Shown: positions 34,207 to 41,841 of the stretch, piece by piece
How the letters are laid out: every line of letters begins with the position of its first letter
Position numbering within the stretch: the first letter of the stretch is position 1
DNA from: an uncultured Blautia sp.
GTDB lineage: Bacteria > Bacillota > Clostridia > Lachnospirales > Lachnospiraceae
Direction of reading: 5' to 3'
DNA: 41,841 nucleotides
NCBI GenBank assembly: GCA_900539145.1
Contig: UQAX01000023.1
Coordinates: 1 to 41,841, forward strand
Notes under the pieces: generated by a model
Told to the model about the DNA's origin: nothing
What the model saw: the letters and a program-made list of their open reading frames with translations, nothing else
The model's database searches: none
Translations under genes and position numbers: made by a program

Positions 34207-34848
34207 TTAACTATTTTGAGCCAGAAGATTAACGCTGTCAATGCCTCCCATGCCAAAAACTGCCTCTATGATTTGATTGCCTCTTTCTTCAGGAAGCTGT
34301 ACCTCATAAACAATCTCAAAAGACTCTGCCAGAATATTTTTTGCTCTAATCTTTACACTTTCTGTCTGTTCTTTTACCAACTCCTGCATTTTGTCCAAAT
34401 CCGTATGACTGCCTCGAATTACCATAAGCATGGCTGCCTGCTTTGCCGCTCTTTTCTTTGTTCCAATCATCACACATGCCAGTATCAGAGAACCGGCTAC
34501 ACCGATAAAATAACTCTGAGTCGCCGCTGCCAAACCGATTGCCATAGACCAGAAAATAAATCCGATATCTCTGGTATCTTTAATATTGGTACGAAAACGT
34601 ACAATAGAAAGCGAGCCCAACATTCCCAGAGACAGCGCCAAATTGGATTGTATCAAATCCATCAGAACCGTAGAAATCAGCGCCATAGTAACTAAGGTAA
34701 CCGCAAATTGGGGCTGATAGCTTTCCTTGGTATTTGCCAGCCGATATGCGCCATACAAAATCACAGAAAGGATAAGCGCTGCTGCAAGGCTGATTAAAAT
34801 TGTCACAGGTTCGGGTTTCTGGTTCATCATATTAAAAATTTCTTTCAT
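34207..34848 (-). CDS. DUF4956 membrane protein, second copy
   Basis: A 213-aa protein with about four membrane segments in the first 130 residues and a cytoplasmic ferredoxin-like C-terminal region. The DUF4956 signature reads LSLGMLGSLSIVRFRTNIKDTRDIGFIFWSMAIGL. It is a paralogue of the product of 35728-36345, and the two are separated only by the metallo-beta-lactamase gene. DUF4956 genes often accompany VTC-domain genes; their role (channel, scaffold or polymer translocation) is not known. Its ribosome binding site overlaps the stop codon of the preceding gene. Confidence 0.88.
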   Translation of the reverse strand: MKEIFNMMNQKPEPVTILISLAAALILSVILYGAYRLANTKESYQPQFAVTLVTMALISTVLMDLIQSNLALSLGMLGSLSIVRFRTNIKDTRDIGFIFWSMAIGLAAATQSYFIGVAGSLILACVMIGTKKRAAKQAAMLMVIRGSHTDLDKMQELVKEQTESVKIRAKNILAESFEIVYEVQLPEERGNQIIEAVFGMGGIDSVNLLAQNS

Positions 34849-34857
34849 ATTGCTACC

Positions 34858-35712
34858 TCATTCTTTCTCAACAAAACAAACATTTACTTCTTTTCCGTCT
34901 AAAATAAAATCTATACCAAGCTGGGTTCCTTCGGAATAATATGGTTTCACACCATATTTTTCTAAATTTTCCTGCGTTTGAGTGTTTACAGACTCCGGAT
35001 TTTCTTCTGCGTTTCCGGTAATTATTCCATATTCAGGTTTTACTCTTTTTAAAAGTGCAAGACTTGTTGCATCATCTTCACCATGATGTCCCAGCTTTAA
35101 AATATTTGCAGAAATTTTTCGATTTTCTGATAAGAACTCTGCTTCCTCCTCTTTTTCCATATCTCCCGTAAAGAGGCAAGCCGTATCTCCATATACCAAA
35201 CGCATCACAACGGAATTATTGTTTTCCTTTTCATAATCTGTTTTATCGGGAAGCCATATTTCTCCGGTTGCACCTCCCAAAGCAAGCTTTTCTCCGCCTG
35301 CCAGTTTTGTAACCGATACGTCATATTCTTTTGCCAGAGCTTTTACATCTGTTTTTTTATACGAAGCATCGTCTTTCCCTGACAGATAAAGCTTTTTTAC
35401 AGAATATTCTTGTAAAAGCATCTCCAAATTTCCCGCATGATCCTTGTGACCGTGAGAAAGAAAAATTCCTTCCAACTCTTTCACTCCCTTTTTCTGAAGC
35501 ACTGCTGAAATTTGCTCTTTATCTTCCTTTTTCCCCGTATCCCACATATAAAACTTCTTATTCGGTGTTTCGATTAAAAAGGCATCTCCTTTTCCCACTG
35601 TAATAAAAGAAACGGTCAAAGTACCTTCGTAATGTTCTTCCTTGTCTCTACATCCTGATAGCAGAACGAGGAAAAAACACATTCCAACACATAATTTTAC
35701 TCTGTACCTCAT
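34858..35712 (-). CDS. ComEC/Rec2-type metallo-beta-lactamase lipoprotein
   Basis: A 284-aa lipoprotein: signal sequence with lipobox LLSGC (Cys21), then a metallo-beta-lactamase-fold hydrolase. Metal ligands appear in SHGHKDHAG (HxHxDH), FTGDME and LGHHG, the pattern of the nuclease-like domain of ComEC. It would act outside the membrane; the substrate could be a phosphodiester, nucleotide or polyphosphate ester, and sequence does not decide. It sits between the two DUF4956 genes with gaps of 15 and 9 nt, which ties it to the VTC module. GGGAGG precedes the ATG. Confidence 0.9.
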   Translation of the reverse strand: MRYRVKLCVGMCFFLVLLSGCRDKEEHYEGTLTVSFITVGKGDAFLIETPNKKFYMWDTGKKEDKEQISAVLQKKGVKELEGIFLSHGHKDHAGNLEMLLQEYSVKKLYLSGKDDASYKKTDVKALAKEYDVSVTKLAGGEKLALGGATGEIWLPDKTDYEKENNNSVVMRLVYGDTACLFTGDMEKEEEAEFLSENRKISANILKLGHHGEDDATSLALLKRVKPEYGIITGNAEENPESVNTQTQENLEKYGVKPYYSEGTQLGIDFILDGKEVNVCFVEKE

Positions 35713-35727
35713 AATATCCTCCCGTAC

Positions 35728-36345
35728 TTATGCAACCTTTGTCTTCGGTGATAAAATATTCACACCGTGAACGCCTTCCATTTTGCTGATTTTACACAGC
35801 AGATTTTCTTCCTCCTTTTCTTCTACCCGCACCTTATATACCAGCTCAAAAGTGTCAGCAAATACATTCTTACTCTGAACAGAGCTGCCCTGTGTCTGTC
35901 CCAGCATTTCCTGTACAGGCTCTAAGTTCTGTTTTTCTCCTCGCACAATCACCATTCTGGATTTTTTCCGTTCAAAGCTGTGATTGAAAATCAACAACAC
36001 AAACCCAAGCAGCAAGGAACTGATAAAAGAAACTGCAAATGCGCCTACTGCTGAAGAAATTCCAATGGATAAAGCCCAAAATACAAATCCTAAGTCTCTG
36101 GGATCTTTTGTATTTGTTCGTATTCTACAAATAGACAGAGAACCAAGTACACCTAAGGACAGCATAGGATTATTCTGAATTAACGTCAGTAAAATCGTAG
36201 AAACAAATGCCAGCATCAAAAGCGTAATATTAAACCGTCTGTTATAGGTCAGTGCATCGTGACAAAGACGGTACACAAGCATCATCAAACCTCCTGTAAA
36301 AAGTGTAAATACAATACTGATTGCCAATTCCATATTTCCATTCAT
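35728..36345 (-). CDS. DUF4956 membrane protein, first copy
   Basis: A 205-aa membrane protein with about four membrane segments in the first 125 residues and the signature LSLGVLGSLSICRIRTNTKDPRDLGFVFWALSIGI, clearly paralogous to the product of 34207-34848. The frame extends to a GTG at 36354 that directly abuts the AAAGG ribosome binding site. The ATG at 36345 is better spaced and was chosen; another ATG follows four codons later. It starts just after the VTC gene, so the two are co-expressed. Confidence 0.87.
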   Translation of the reverse strand: MNGNMELAISIVFTLFTGGLMMLVYRLCHDALTYNRRFNITLLMLAFVSTILLTLIQNNPMLSLGVLGSLSICRIRTNTKDPRDLGFVFWALSIGISSAVGAFAVSFISSLLLGFVLLIFNHSFERKKSRMVIVRGEKQNLEPVQEMLGQTQGSSVQSKNVFADTFELVYKVRVEEKEEENLLCKISKMEGVHGVNILSPKTKVA

Positions 36346-36363
36346 ATTTTTCACCCTTTCTTT

Positions 36364-37080
36364 CTAATAATAATATTCTTTTAAAAGCTGTCTTGACGTT
36401 CCGAATTTGCTGGGAGGTTTTTTACTCAAATCACATTGTGCCAGCACATCCTGTATCTGTTTAAACAGAAAGCGGTCATACTTAATTTCTAAAATTGTCT
36501 GCTCCTTTGGCATAGCTGATTTAAAATTTAATTTTTCACTGTATAAGTCATAACAAAAATCACAATACCTTAAATGATTATCCAATGTAATTCTGGTATT
36601 AAAATTCTCATGGGTGTATGCCCGCCTGTCGTACTCAATAAGGGAAACCGGGCGGTACAGCCTGCTTGTCATCAAATCATAGGCGTATCCTGCCACATCG
36701 CTGTCATAATTTAAAAGCGCTGTAAAATCTCTCTTTAAAAGCCGCTGCGCATCTTCTCTGGATATTACTAAGCTCTCCTTTAGTTCTCTTCCAAAGCTTT
36801 TCCTTTTCAGTTCAAATTTCGCTGTGGCATCCTCCGTATGGTAAATCCTCACACGAATTCTCTTTTTTTCATCTGCCCCTCTTTTCTTATCTATATAGTC
36901 CTCATTTGTAATACTGTCAAAATATACACTGCGTACGGTATAGCCGTCATATCCTCCGTAAGCGTCCGGTGTTAAGATATGGTCAAGGGCATCTAATAAA
37001 AATAAACGGTCCTGCAATGACAGCAAATATTTTACTTCTTTTCTGGATACAGAAAGCTTTGTCTGCTTTTCCTGACTCAT
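36364..37080 (-). CDS. VTC-domain polyphosphate-polymerase-like protein
   Basis: A 238-aa stand-alone VTC (triphosphate-tunnel) domain. In yeast Vtc4 this domain makes polyphosphate from ATP. The tunnel residues are visible: RKEVKY (R13, E15, K17), the basic KKRIRVR (72-78), KFELKRK (88-94), IEYDRRAY (148-155) with R163, and the metal-binding ILEIKYD (196-202). There is no membrane segment, so membrane attachment would come from the DUF4956 partners, as in many bacterial VTC-DUF4956 pairs. AGAGGAGG lies 7 nt before the ATG. It is the first gene of the operon that ends with sigI-rsgI. Polymerase activity of the bacterial form is inferred, not shown. Confidence 0.9.
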   Translation of the reverse strand: MSQEKQTKLSVSRKEVKYLLSLQDRLFLLDALDHILTPDAYGGYDGYTVRSVYFDSITNEDYIDKKRGADEKKRIRVRIYHTEDATAKFELKRKSFGRELKESLVISREDAQRLLKRDFTALLNYDSDVAGYAYDLMTSRLYRPVSLIEYDRRAYTHENFNTRITLDNHLRYCDFCYDLYSEKLNFKSAMPKEQTILEIKYDRFLFKQIQDVLAQCDLSKKPPSKFGTSRQLLKEYYY

Positions 37081-37147
37081 AGAAAAACCTCCTCTCGTCT
37101 TTTACTATATAATACCGAGAGCTTTTTTTATTTCGGGCCCTTTTTTG

Positions 37148-37186
37148 CAAAAAAATAGAGAAAAGATAAAAAAACTATCTTTTCTC
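37148..37186 (-). terminator. Terminator of the MarR-ABC operon
   Basis: A perfect 11-bp stem (37158-37168 with 37176-37186) with a 7-nt loop, followed on the minus strand by TATTTTTTT. It lies 20 nt past the stop codon of the second ABC gene and separates the exporter from the VTC operon. Confidence 0.9.
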
Positions 37187-37206
37187 CATTTTTTACTATA
37201 TTTTCT

Positions 37207-39033
37207 TTATATGCTTTCCGCTTTTTCAAACTGACTGTTATACAGATTTGCATAAAATCCGTTTGCTGCCAAAAGGGACTGATGTGTTCCCTGTTCAATA
37301 ATATCTCCGTCTTTCATAACCAGAATTAAGTCTGCATCACGAATGGTTGATAATCTGTGTGCGATGACAAAGCTGGTTCTGCCTTTCATCAGGTTATCCA
37401 TAGCCGCCTGAATACGTTCCTCTGTTCTGGTATCTACGGAAGAAGTTGCCTCATCTAAAATCAGGATTTTATTGTCAGCCAAAATCGCTCTTGCAATGGT
37501 AAGAAGCTGCTTCTGTCCCTGTGAAATATTGCTGGTCTCTTCATTTAAAACCATCTGATAGCCTCCCGGCTGGGACATAATAAAGTGATGGGCATGCGCT
37601 GCCTTTGCCGCTGCAATAACCTCTTCATCCGTGGCATCCAAACGTCCATAGCGGATGTTTTCCATAATTGTTCCGTGGAACAGCCATGTTTCCTGTAATA
37701 CCATTCCGAATAATTCTCTTAACTGAATGCGGTTAAAATCTTTAATGTTATGACCGTCAATGAGAATTTCACCGGAATTTACATCATAGAAGCGCATTAA
37801 AAGCTTAATCATGGTAGTTTTTCCTGCTCCGGTCGGTCCTACAATGGCAACCTTCTGTCCTGCTTTCACGTCACCGCTGAAGTCGTGAATAATCAAATGC
37901 TCCGGCTGATAGCCGAACGCAACGTGACGGGCTTCTACATTTCCTTCTATGGTTGTGATATCCACAGGATTTTCTGCTATCTGGTCTTCTTCTTCCTCAT
38001 CTAAAAATTCAAAGACACGCTCTGCCGCTGCTGCGGATGACTGAAGCATATTGGTAACCTGCGCAATCTGCTGGATTGGCTGAGTAAAGTTTCGGATATA
38101 CTGGAAAAATGCCTGAATATCACCTACCATAACCTTTTCTTTAATTACTAAAAATCCACCTAAAAGAGCTACCATAACATATCCCAGATTTCCCACAAAC
38201 TGCATAATCGGCATCATCATTCCTGAGAAAAATTGAGAACGCCATCCTGTGGTATACAGCTTTTCATTGGTTTTCTCAAATTCACGGATAACATCTTCTT
38301 CTTTGTTAAATGCTTTGACTACATTGTGGCCGCTGTAAATTTCTTCTACCTGCCCGTTGACTTCTCCCAGATATTTCTGCTGCTGCTGGAAATATTTCTG
38401 CGAATGTTTCATGACTTTTCCGATAATCATCATGGAAATCGGCAAAATCAGAATTGCCGCCACAGTCATATATACGTTAATGGATAGCATCATAATCAGA
38501 ACACCAATCAGCATGGTAACAGAGGTAATCAACTGGGTAAAGCTCTGGTTAATACTGGTCTGCAAGGTATCAATATCATTGGTAATACGTGATAAAATTT
38601 CTCCGTGTGTTCTGCTCTCAAAGTATTTCAAAGGTATTTTATTGATTTTTACGGAAATGTCTTTTCTCAGATTATAAGTAACCTGATTGGAAATTCCCGT
38701 CATAATAAAGCCCTGAATAAACGAGAAGGCAGAGCTGATTAAATACAAGCCCAACGCAAACAGAAGAATTTCACCGATTTTTCCAAAATCAATGCCTGCT
38801 CCTCCGCTTATCTTGGAAACAAGACCTTCATACAGCTCGGTGGTTGCCTTTCCCAAAACCTTAGGACCTACAATGTTGAAAATCGTACTTCCCACTGCAA
38901 AAATCATCATCACGGCAAGCTGAAGTCTGTAACGCTTCATATAGTTTAACAGCCTTTTCATCGCTGTCTTAAAATCTTTGGCTTTTTCTGCGGACATGTG
39001 TCCTCCATGTCCTCTTGGTCTTCCATTACTCAT
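37207..39033 (-). CDS. ABC exporter half-transporter (canonical Walker B subunit)
   Basis: A 608-aa type IV ABC exporter: six membrane segments (about 35-330) and a nucleotide-binding domain with Walker A GPTGAGKT (399-406), a degenerate signature ISQGQ (503-507) in place of LSGGQ, and Walker B ILILDE with the catalytic glutamate E528. It pairs with the upstream gene, overlapping it by 8 nt, to form a heterodimeric multidrug- or lipid-type exporter. The changed signature here and the changed Walker B in the partner put the defects in the same composite ATP site, as in TM287/288 and BmrCD. Confidence 0.95.
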   Translation of the reverse strand: MSNGRPRGHGGHMSAEKAKDFKTAMKRLLNYMKRYRLQLAVMMIFAVGSTIFNIVGPKVLGKATTELYEGLVSKISGGAGIDFGKIGEILLFALGLYLISSAFSFIQGFIMTGISNQVTYNLRKDISVKINKIPLKYFESRTHGEILSRITNDIDTLQTSINQSFTQLITSVTMLIGVLIMMLSINVYMTVAAILILPISMMIIGKVMKHSQKYFQQQQKYLGEVNGQVEEIYSGHNVVKAFNKEEDVIREFEKTNEKLYTTGWRSQFFSGMMMPIMQFVGNLGYVMVALLGGFLVIKEKVMVGDIQAFFQYIRNFTQPIQQIAQVTNMLQSSAAAAERVFEFLDEEEEDQIAENPVDITTIEGNVEARHVAFGYQPEHLIIHDFSGDVKAGQKVAIVGPTGAGKTTMIKLLMRFYDVNSGEILIDGHNIKDFNRIQLRELFGMVLQETWLFHGTIMENIRYGRLDATDEEVIAAAKAAHAHHFIMSQPGGYQMVLNEETSNISQGQKQLLTIARAILADNKILILDEATSSVDTRTEERIQAAMDNLMKGRTSFVIAHRLSTIRDADLILVMKDGDIIEQGTHQSLLAANGFYANLYNSQFEKAESI

Positions 39034-41137
39034 CGGCTAATTCCTCCTCTGATAACTGTGACATGGCAATCTGGCGATATACATCACAGGATTTCAAAAG
39101 CTCTTTATGAGTTCCCTGTCCTACCACATGACCTTCATCTAAGACTAAAATTTTATCTGCATGAAGAATGGTACTAATTCTCTGTGCTACAATCAGTGTA
39201 GTGGCATCCTTTGTTTCTTTTTTAAGCGCTCTTCGCAATACCACATCGGTCTTATAATCCAGTGCAGAAAAACTGTCATCAAAAATATAAATTTCCGGAT
39301 TTTTCGCAATGGCTCTTGCAATGGACAATCTCTGTTTCTGTCCGCCGGAAACGTTAGTTCCGCCCTGTGCAATGGCTGACTGCACACCGTCTTCCTTTTC
39401 TTCTATGAAATCCCACGCCTGTGCAATCCGGGCTGCTCTTTGTACTTCTGCCTCTGTGGCATCATCTTTTCCGTAACGGATATTGGAGTCAATGGTACCG
39501 GAAAACAGTACGCCCTTTTGTGGCACATAGCCAATTCTCTCTCTTAATTCATGTAACGGCATCTGTCGAATATCTACGCCATCTACCAGAATTCTTCCTT
39601 CTGTCACATCGAAAAATCTCGGAATAAGATTTACCAGCGTACTCTTGCCGCTTCCTGTACTTCCGATAAATGCAACTGTTTCTCCTTTCTTTGCAGAAAA
39701 GCTGATATCGGTAAGAGAATTTCCATCTGCACCCGGATAAGCAAAGCCCACATGTTCAAAGACCACTTCACCTTTTTGTTCTTCTTTCGGCTGCACTGGA
39801 TTTTCTTCGTCTTTAATGCTGACTTCTGTTTCCATAATTTCGTTGATACGTTTTGCCGCTACATTTGCCCTCGGTATCATAATAGACATCATGGTAATCA
39901 TTAAAAATGCCATAATAATCTGCATTGCATACTGCATAAATGCCATCATATTACCTACCTGCATATTACCTGCGTCTACGGCATGAGAACCGTTCCATAC
40001 AATTAAAACGGTAATGGCATTCATCAAAAGCATCATAAACGGCATCATAAATGTCATACAGCGGTTTACGAAAAGATTGGTTTTTGTCAGTTTTGCATTG
40101 GCATCCTCAAAACGTTCTTCCTCATGCTTTTCTCTGCTGAAAGCTCGAATGACCGGCACACCGGTAAGGATTTCTCTTGCTACCAGGTTCAACTCGTCAA
40201 TTAAATACTGAAGCTTTGTAAATTTCGGCATAACCAGCTTGAAAACAAGGAAAACAAACAGTGTAATCACAACTACTGCCAACGCTAAAATCCACGTCAT
40301 AGATGCGTCTGTCTGGAACACCTTATATACACCGCCAATTCCTAAAATCGGCGCATACAAAACAATACGAAACAGCATGGTAAAAAGCATTTGTACCTGC
40401 TGCACATCGTTAGTGCTTCTGGTAATCAAAGAAGCAATGGAAAAATGGTTTAATTCCTCTCCCGAAAAAGAAATTACCTTACGGTAAACACTGTTTCTTA
40501 AATTTCTTCCCAGTGTTGCCGCAACCTGTGAAGACAAGAAAGTAACCATAATCGCTGCTGCCATGGCAAGAAATGCCAGTCCCAGCATCTTTAAGCCGCT
40601 GAATAAAATATAATTGGTCTGGAGCTTATCCATATCCTGACCCTGCTGTTTATATTCCTCCTGCACAAAGCTTACGGCTCTCTGGGTGATAATAGAGTCG
40701 GGAATTTCCGAAAGCTTTTCTCTGGCATCTTCTAAAAAAGCTTCTCTTTGCTCCGCAGGCATCTGCGCTGTGGCCTGAAGCTCCTCTTCTTTCATACTGC
40801 CTGCAATCAGCTCCGGAATACCCAAAATGCTATTGAGTTCTTCTCTTTCCTCTTTTGTGATTTTCTTTAACCGATATTGCTCATCTTCTATCTCATAAGC
40901 GTTTAGTACCGTATCCTGTTCCTCCTGCTCCATAAACAACAGCAGTGTTTCTAAATTTTTCTGTTCAATGGTCTCCGGCACTCCGTCTTCCACGCCTTTT
41001 TGCTGAATTCCTACATTTACAATCTTAGATGTATAATCCGGCAAAGACAAATCACAAAATGCCTGAACAAATAAAAGAAGGATAATCATTACAATGTAAT
41101 GCCATCGTTCTTTCATATAATGAAACATTTTTAACAT
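39026..41137 (-). CDS. ABC exporter half-transporter (degenerate Walker B subunit)
   Basis: A 703-aa half-transporter, partner of the next gene. It is longer than usual because roughly 140 residues, highly charged and Glu-rich, sit between TM1 and TM2 on the outer face. Its nucleotide-binding domain has Walker A GSTGSGKST and a good signature VSGGQ, but the residue after Walker B is Asp in place of the catalytic Glu (IYIFDDSFSALD). One of the two ATP sites is therefore expected to bind without fast hydrolysis. AAAGGAGG precedes the ATG; the MarR gene ends 18 nt upstream. Confidence 0.95.
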   Translation of the reverse strand: MLKMFHYMKERWHYIVMIILLLFVQAFCDLSLPDYTSKIVNVGIQQKGVEDGVPETIEQKNLETLLLFMEQEEQDTVLNAYEIEDEQYRLKKITKEEREELNSILGIPELIAGSMKEEELQATAQMPAEQREAFLEDAREKLSEIPDSIITQRAVSFVQEEYKQQGQDMDKLQTNYILFSGLKMLGLAFLAMAAAIMVTFLSSQVAATLGRNLRNSVYRKVISFSGEELNHFSIASLITRSTNDVQQVQMLFTMLFRIVLYAPILGIGGVYKVFQTDASMTWILALAVVVITLFVFLVFKLVMPKFTKLQYLIDELNLVAREILTGVPVIRAFSREKHEEERFEDANAKLTKTNLFVNRCMTFMMPFMMLLMNAITVLIVWNGSHAVDAGNMQVGNMMAFMQYAMQIIMAFLMITMMSIMIPRANVAAKRINEIMETEVSIKDEENPVQPKEEQKGEVVFEHVGFAYPGADGNSLTDISFSAKKGETVAFIGSTGSGKSTLVNLIPRFFDVTEGRILVDGVDIRQMPLHELRERIGYVPQKGVLFSGTIDSNIRYGKDDATEAEVQRAARIAQAWDFIEEKEDGVQSAIAQGGTNVSGGQKQRLSIARAIAKNPEIYIFDDSFSALDYKTDVVLRRALKKETKDATTLIVAQRISTILHADKILVLDEGHVVGQGTHKELLKSCDVYRQIAMSQLSEEELADE

Positions 41138-41155
41138 AGTGTCCTCCTTTACTGC

Positions 41156-41602
41156 CTACATACAACAATGGTGCTTATCATCTCCGCCCAAGTTTTTAAT
41201 CATCTGGTCAAAAAAGCGTTTCATGAGACACATTTCACTCTCTGAAAAACCGGAAAAGACCATTTTTTCATTTTCTTCCACACATTTTCTGGATTTTTCA
41301 ATCATTTTCTTTCCCTGTGCCGTAAGATAAATACGCACCATTCTCTGGTCATGCTCATCATTTCTTCTCTCAATAATCCCTGCTTTTTCCATACGTTTCA
41401 TGGAAACTGCCACAGTAGGAGCGCTGATATGCAGTCCTTCTGAGATTTCCTTTTGGCTCATACCATCCCGCTTATCCAATAAAATCAGCAGTGGAATTTG
41501 CTTGGGATGAATGCCTGTTTCACTTAAAATCTTAAATGTATTTCTGTAATACAGATGGGTAAGCTGCACAAATTTTCCATGCAGACTGTCATCCTTCTCC
41601 AT
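41156..41602 (-). CDS. MarR-family regulator of the ABC exporter
   Basis: A MarR-type winged-helix repressor (148 aa from the ATG at 41602; 157 aa from the ATG at 41629). The DNA-binding part shows GMSQKEISEGLHISAPTVAVSMKRMEKAGIIERRNDEHDQRMVRIYLTAQGKKM, with the family DQRMVRIYLT wing. The C-terminus ends in a His/Cys-rich tail (GGDDKHHCCM), which may bind metal or sense thiol stress. Start choice is uncertain: 41629 has no ribosome binding site, and 41602 has AAAGGAG but 13 nt away. It precedes the exporter genes and probably represses the whole operon through the TTAG-CTAA sites upstream. Confidence 0.9.
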   Translation of the reverse strand: MEKDDSLHGKFVQLTHLYYRNTFKILSETGIHPKQIPLLILLDKRDGMSQKEISEGLHISAPTVAVSMKRMEKAGIIERRNDEHDQRMVRIYLTAQGKKMIEKSRKCVEENEKMVFSGFSESEMCLMKRFFDQMIKNLGGDDKHHCCM

Positions 41603-41659
41603 TTTAATTTTTATGCTCCTTTCCTTCATACAGTGAATACGAAGTTTTCGCTATATTAT

Positions 41660-41671
41660 TTAGTCGACTAA
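41660..41671. promoter_or_regulatory. MarR operator, site 1
   Basis: TTAGTCGACTAA is a perfect 12-bp palindrome of the TTAG-N4-CTAA type bound by many MarR repressors. It starts 3 bp downstream of the -10 box and covers the expected transcription start, so binding would block initiation. Confidence 0.75.
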
Positions 41672-41674
41672 CTT

Positions 41675-41703
41675 ATATTATGGCAGAAGTTATGAAATAT
41701 CAA
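41675..41703 (-). promoter_or_regulatory. Promoter of the MarR-ABC operon
   Basis: On the minus strand TTGATA (41698-41703), a 17-bp spacer, then TAATAT (41675-41680). Confidence 0.6.
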
Positions 41704-41755
41704 GTAAATATTTGATATTTTACACTTTTTTTAGAAATAAGTCACATGATATTTA

Positions 41756-41767
41756 TTAGTCAGCTAA
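41756..41767. promoter_or_regulatory. MarR operator, site 2
   Basis: TTAGTCAGCTAA has the same TTAG/CTAA arms as site 1, 96 bp away and upstream of the -35 box. It could serve cooperative repression or a divergent promoter to the right. Confidence 0.55.
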
Positions 41768-41789
41768 TATATTTAATTTCTTATATAGT

Positions 41790-41836
41790 CAAGACCACCG
41801 GCTTAGCCGGTGGCTTGCTTTGACCCTATAAGGGTC
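41790..41836. mobile_element. Two tandem perfect hairpins, candidate IS200/IS605-type end or REP-like repeat
   Basis: The first hairpin pairs CCACCGGC (41795-41802) with GCCGGTGG (41806-41813) around TTA. It is extended by CAAG/CTTG (41790-41793 and 41814-41817) past a single bulged A at 41794. The second pairs GACCCT (41822-41827) with AGGGTC (41831-41836) around ATA. A stem with one bulged base near an end is what Y1 transposases of the IS200/IS605 family recognise. No transposase is visible before the window ends at 41841. A transcription terminator is the main alternative, but no T-run follows. Confidence 0.4.
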
Positions 41837-41841
41837 TATTA

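Overview
The window reads like a chromosomal segment of a low-GC, strictly anaerobic Firmicute of the class Clostridia, most probably a gut Lachnospiraceae (Blautia / Ruminococcus gnavus / Dorea type). This is an inference from gene content: single-chain GlyRS, an M16C protease-era-recO run, four-subunit 2-oxoacid:ferredoxin oxidoreductase, a SigI/RsgI pair, a huge GH84 glycosidase with choline-binding-type repeats, and strong AGGAGG ribosome binding sites. Almost everything is on the minus strand. The plus-strand exceptions are a small toxin-antitoxin pair (18231-18677) and a surface protein followed by shikimate kinase (30416-32473).

Layout from left to right. 1-2060: a 19-C homopolymer, then a membrane diguanylate cyclase. 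2077-3565: glyQS with its own promoter and terminator. 3590-9415: secreted GH84 beta-N-acetylglucosaminidase (about 1900 aa) with a perfect 60-bp repeat array in its cell-wall-binding tail. 9536-14192: M16C presequence-type protease, era and recO in one transcript. 14243-18070: MTA/SAH nucleosidase, DUF4178 membrane protein, DUF350 membrane protein and a membrane-embedded spermidine-synthase-like enzyme, as a tight four-gene operon. 18175-18762: toxin-antitoxin pair with a shared terminator. 18765-19406: an orotate-PRTase-like protein lacking the PRPP-motif acidic residues. 19493-29196: a catabolic cluster (glutamate/leucine-type dehydrogenase, MFS transporter, four-subunit 2-oxoacid:ferredoxin oxidoreductase, ADP-forming acyl-CoA synthetase, BCCT transporter) with an IclR regulator immediately upstream. 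29219-30311: GNAT acetyltransferase and nitroreductase. 30372-32591: LRR/Ig-like surface protein, aroK, and a 20-bp-arm inverted repeat. 32622-37080: a six-gene operon VTC-domain protein / DUF4956 / ComEC-type metallo-beta-lactamase lipoprotein / DUF4956 / SigI / RsgI. 37148-41767: MarR regulator with a heterodimeric ABC exporter and two TTAG-CTAA operators. 41790-41836: two tandem perfect hairpins that look like the end of an IS200/IS605-type element or a REP-like repeat.

How the genes work together (inference). The catabolic cluster contains every step needed to turn an amino acid into an organic acid with ATP gain: deamination, ferredoxin-linked oxidative decarboxylation, and substrate-level phosphorylation. 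Its control region carries two copies of an unusual triple half-site operator. The nucleosidase/DUF4178/DUF350/SpeE operon couples an aminopropyl-transfer enzyme to removal of its methylthioadenosine by-product, inside a membrane setting. The VTC/DUF4956/MBL/SigI/RsgI operon joins a polyphosphate-polymerase-like catalytic domain and two paralogous membrane proteins to an alternative sigma factor and its membrane anti-sigma factor. These last two operons are the best candidates for poorly described systems. No rRNA, tRNA, CRISPR array or complete transposase gene was seen.
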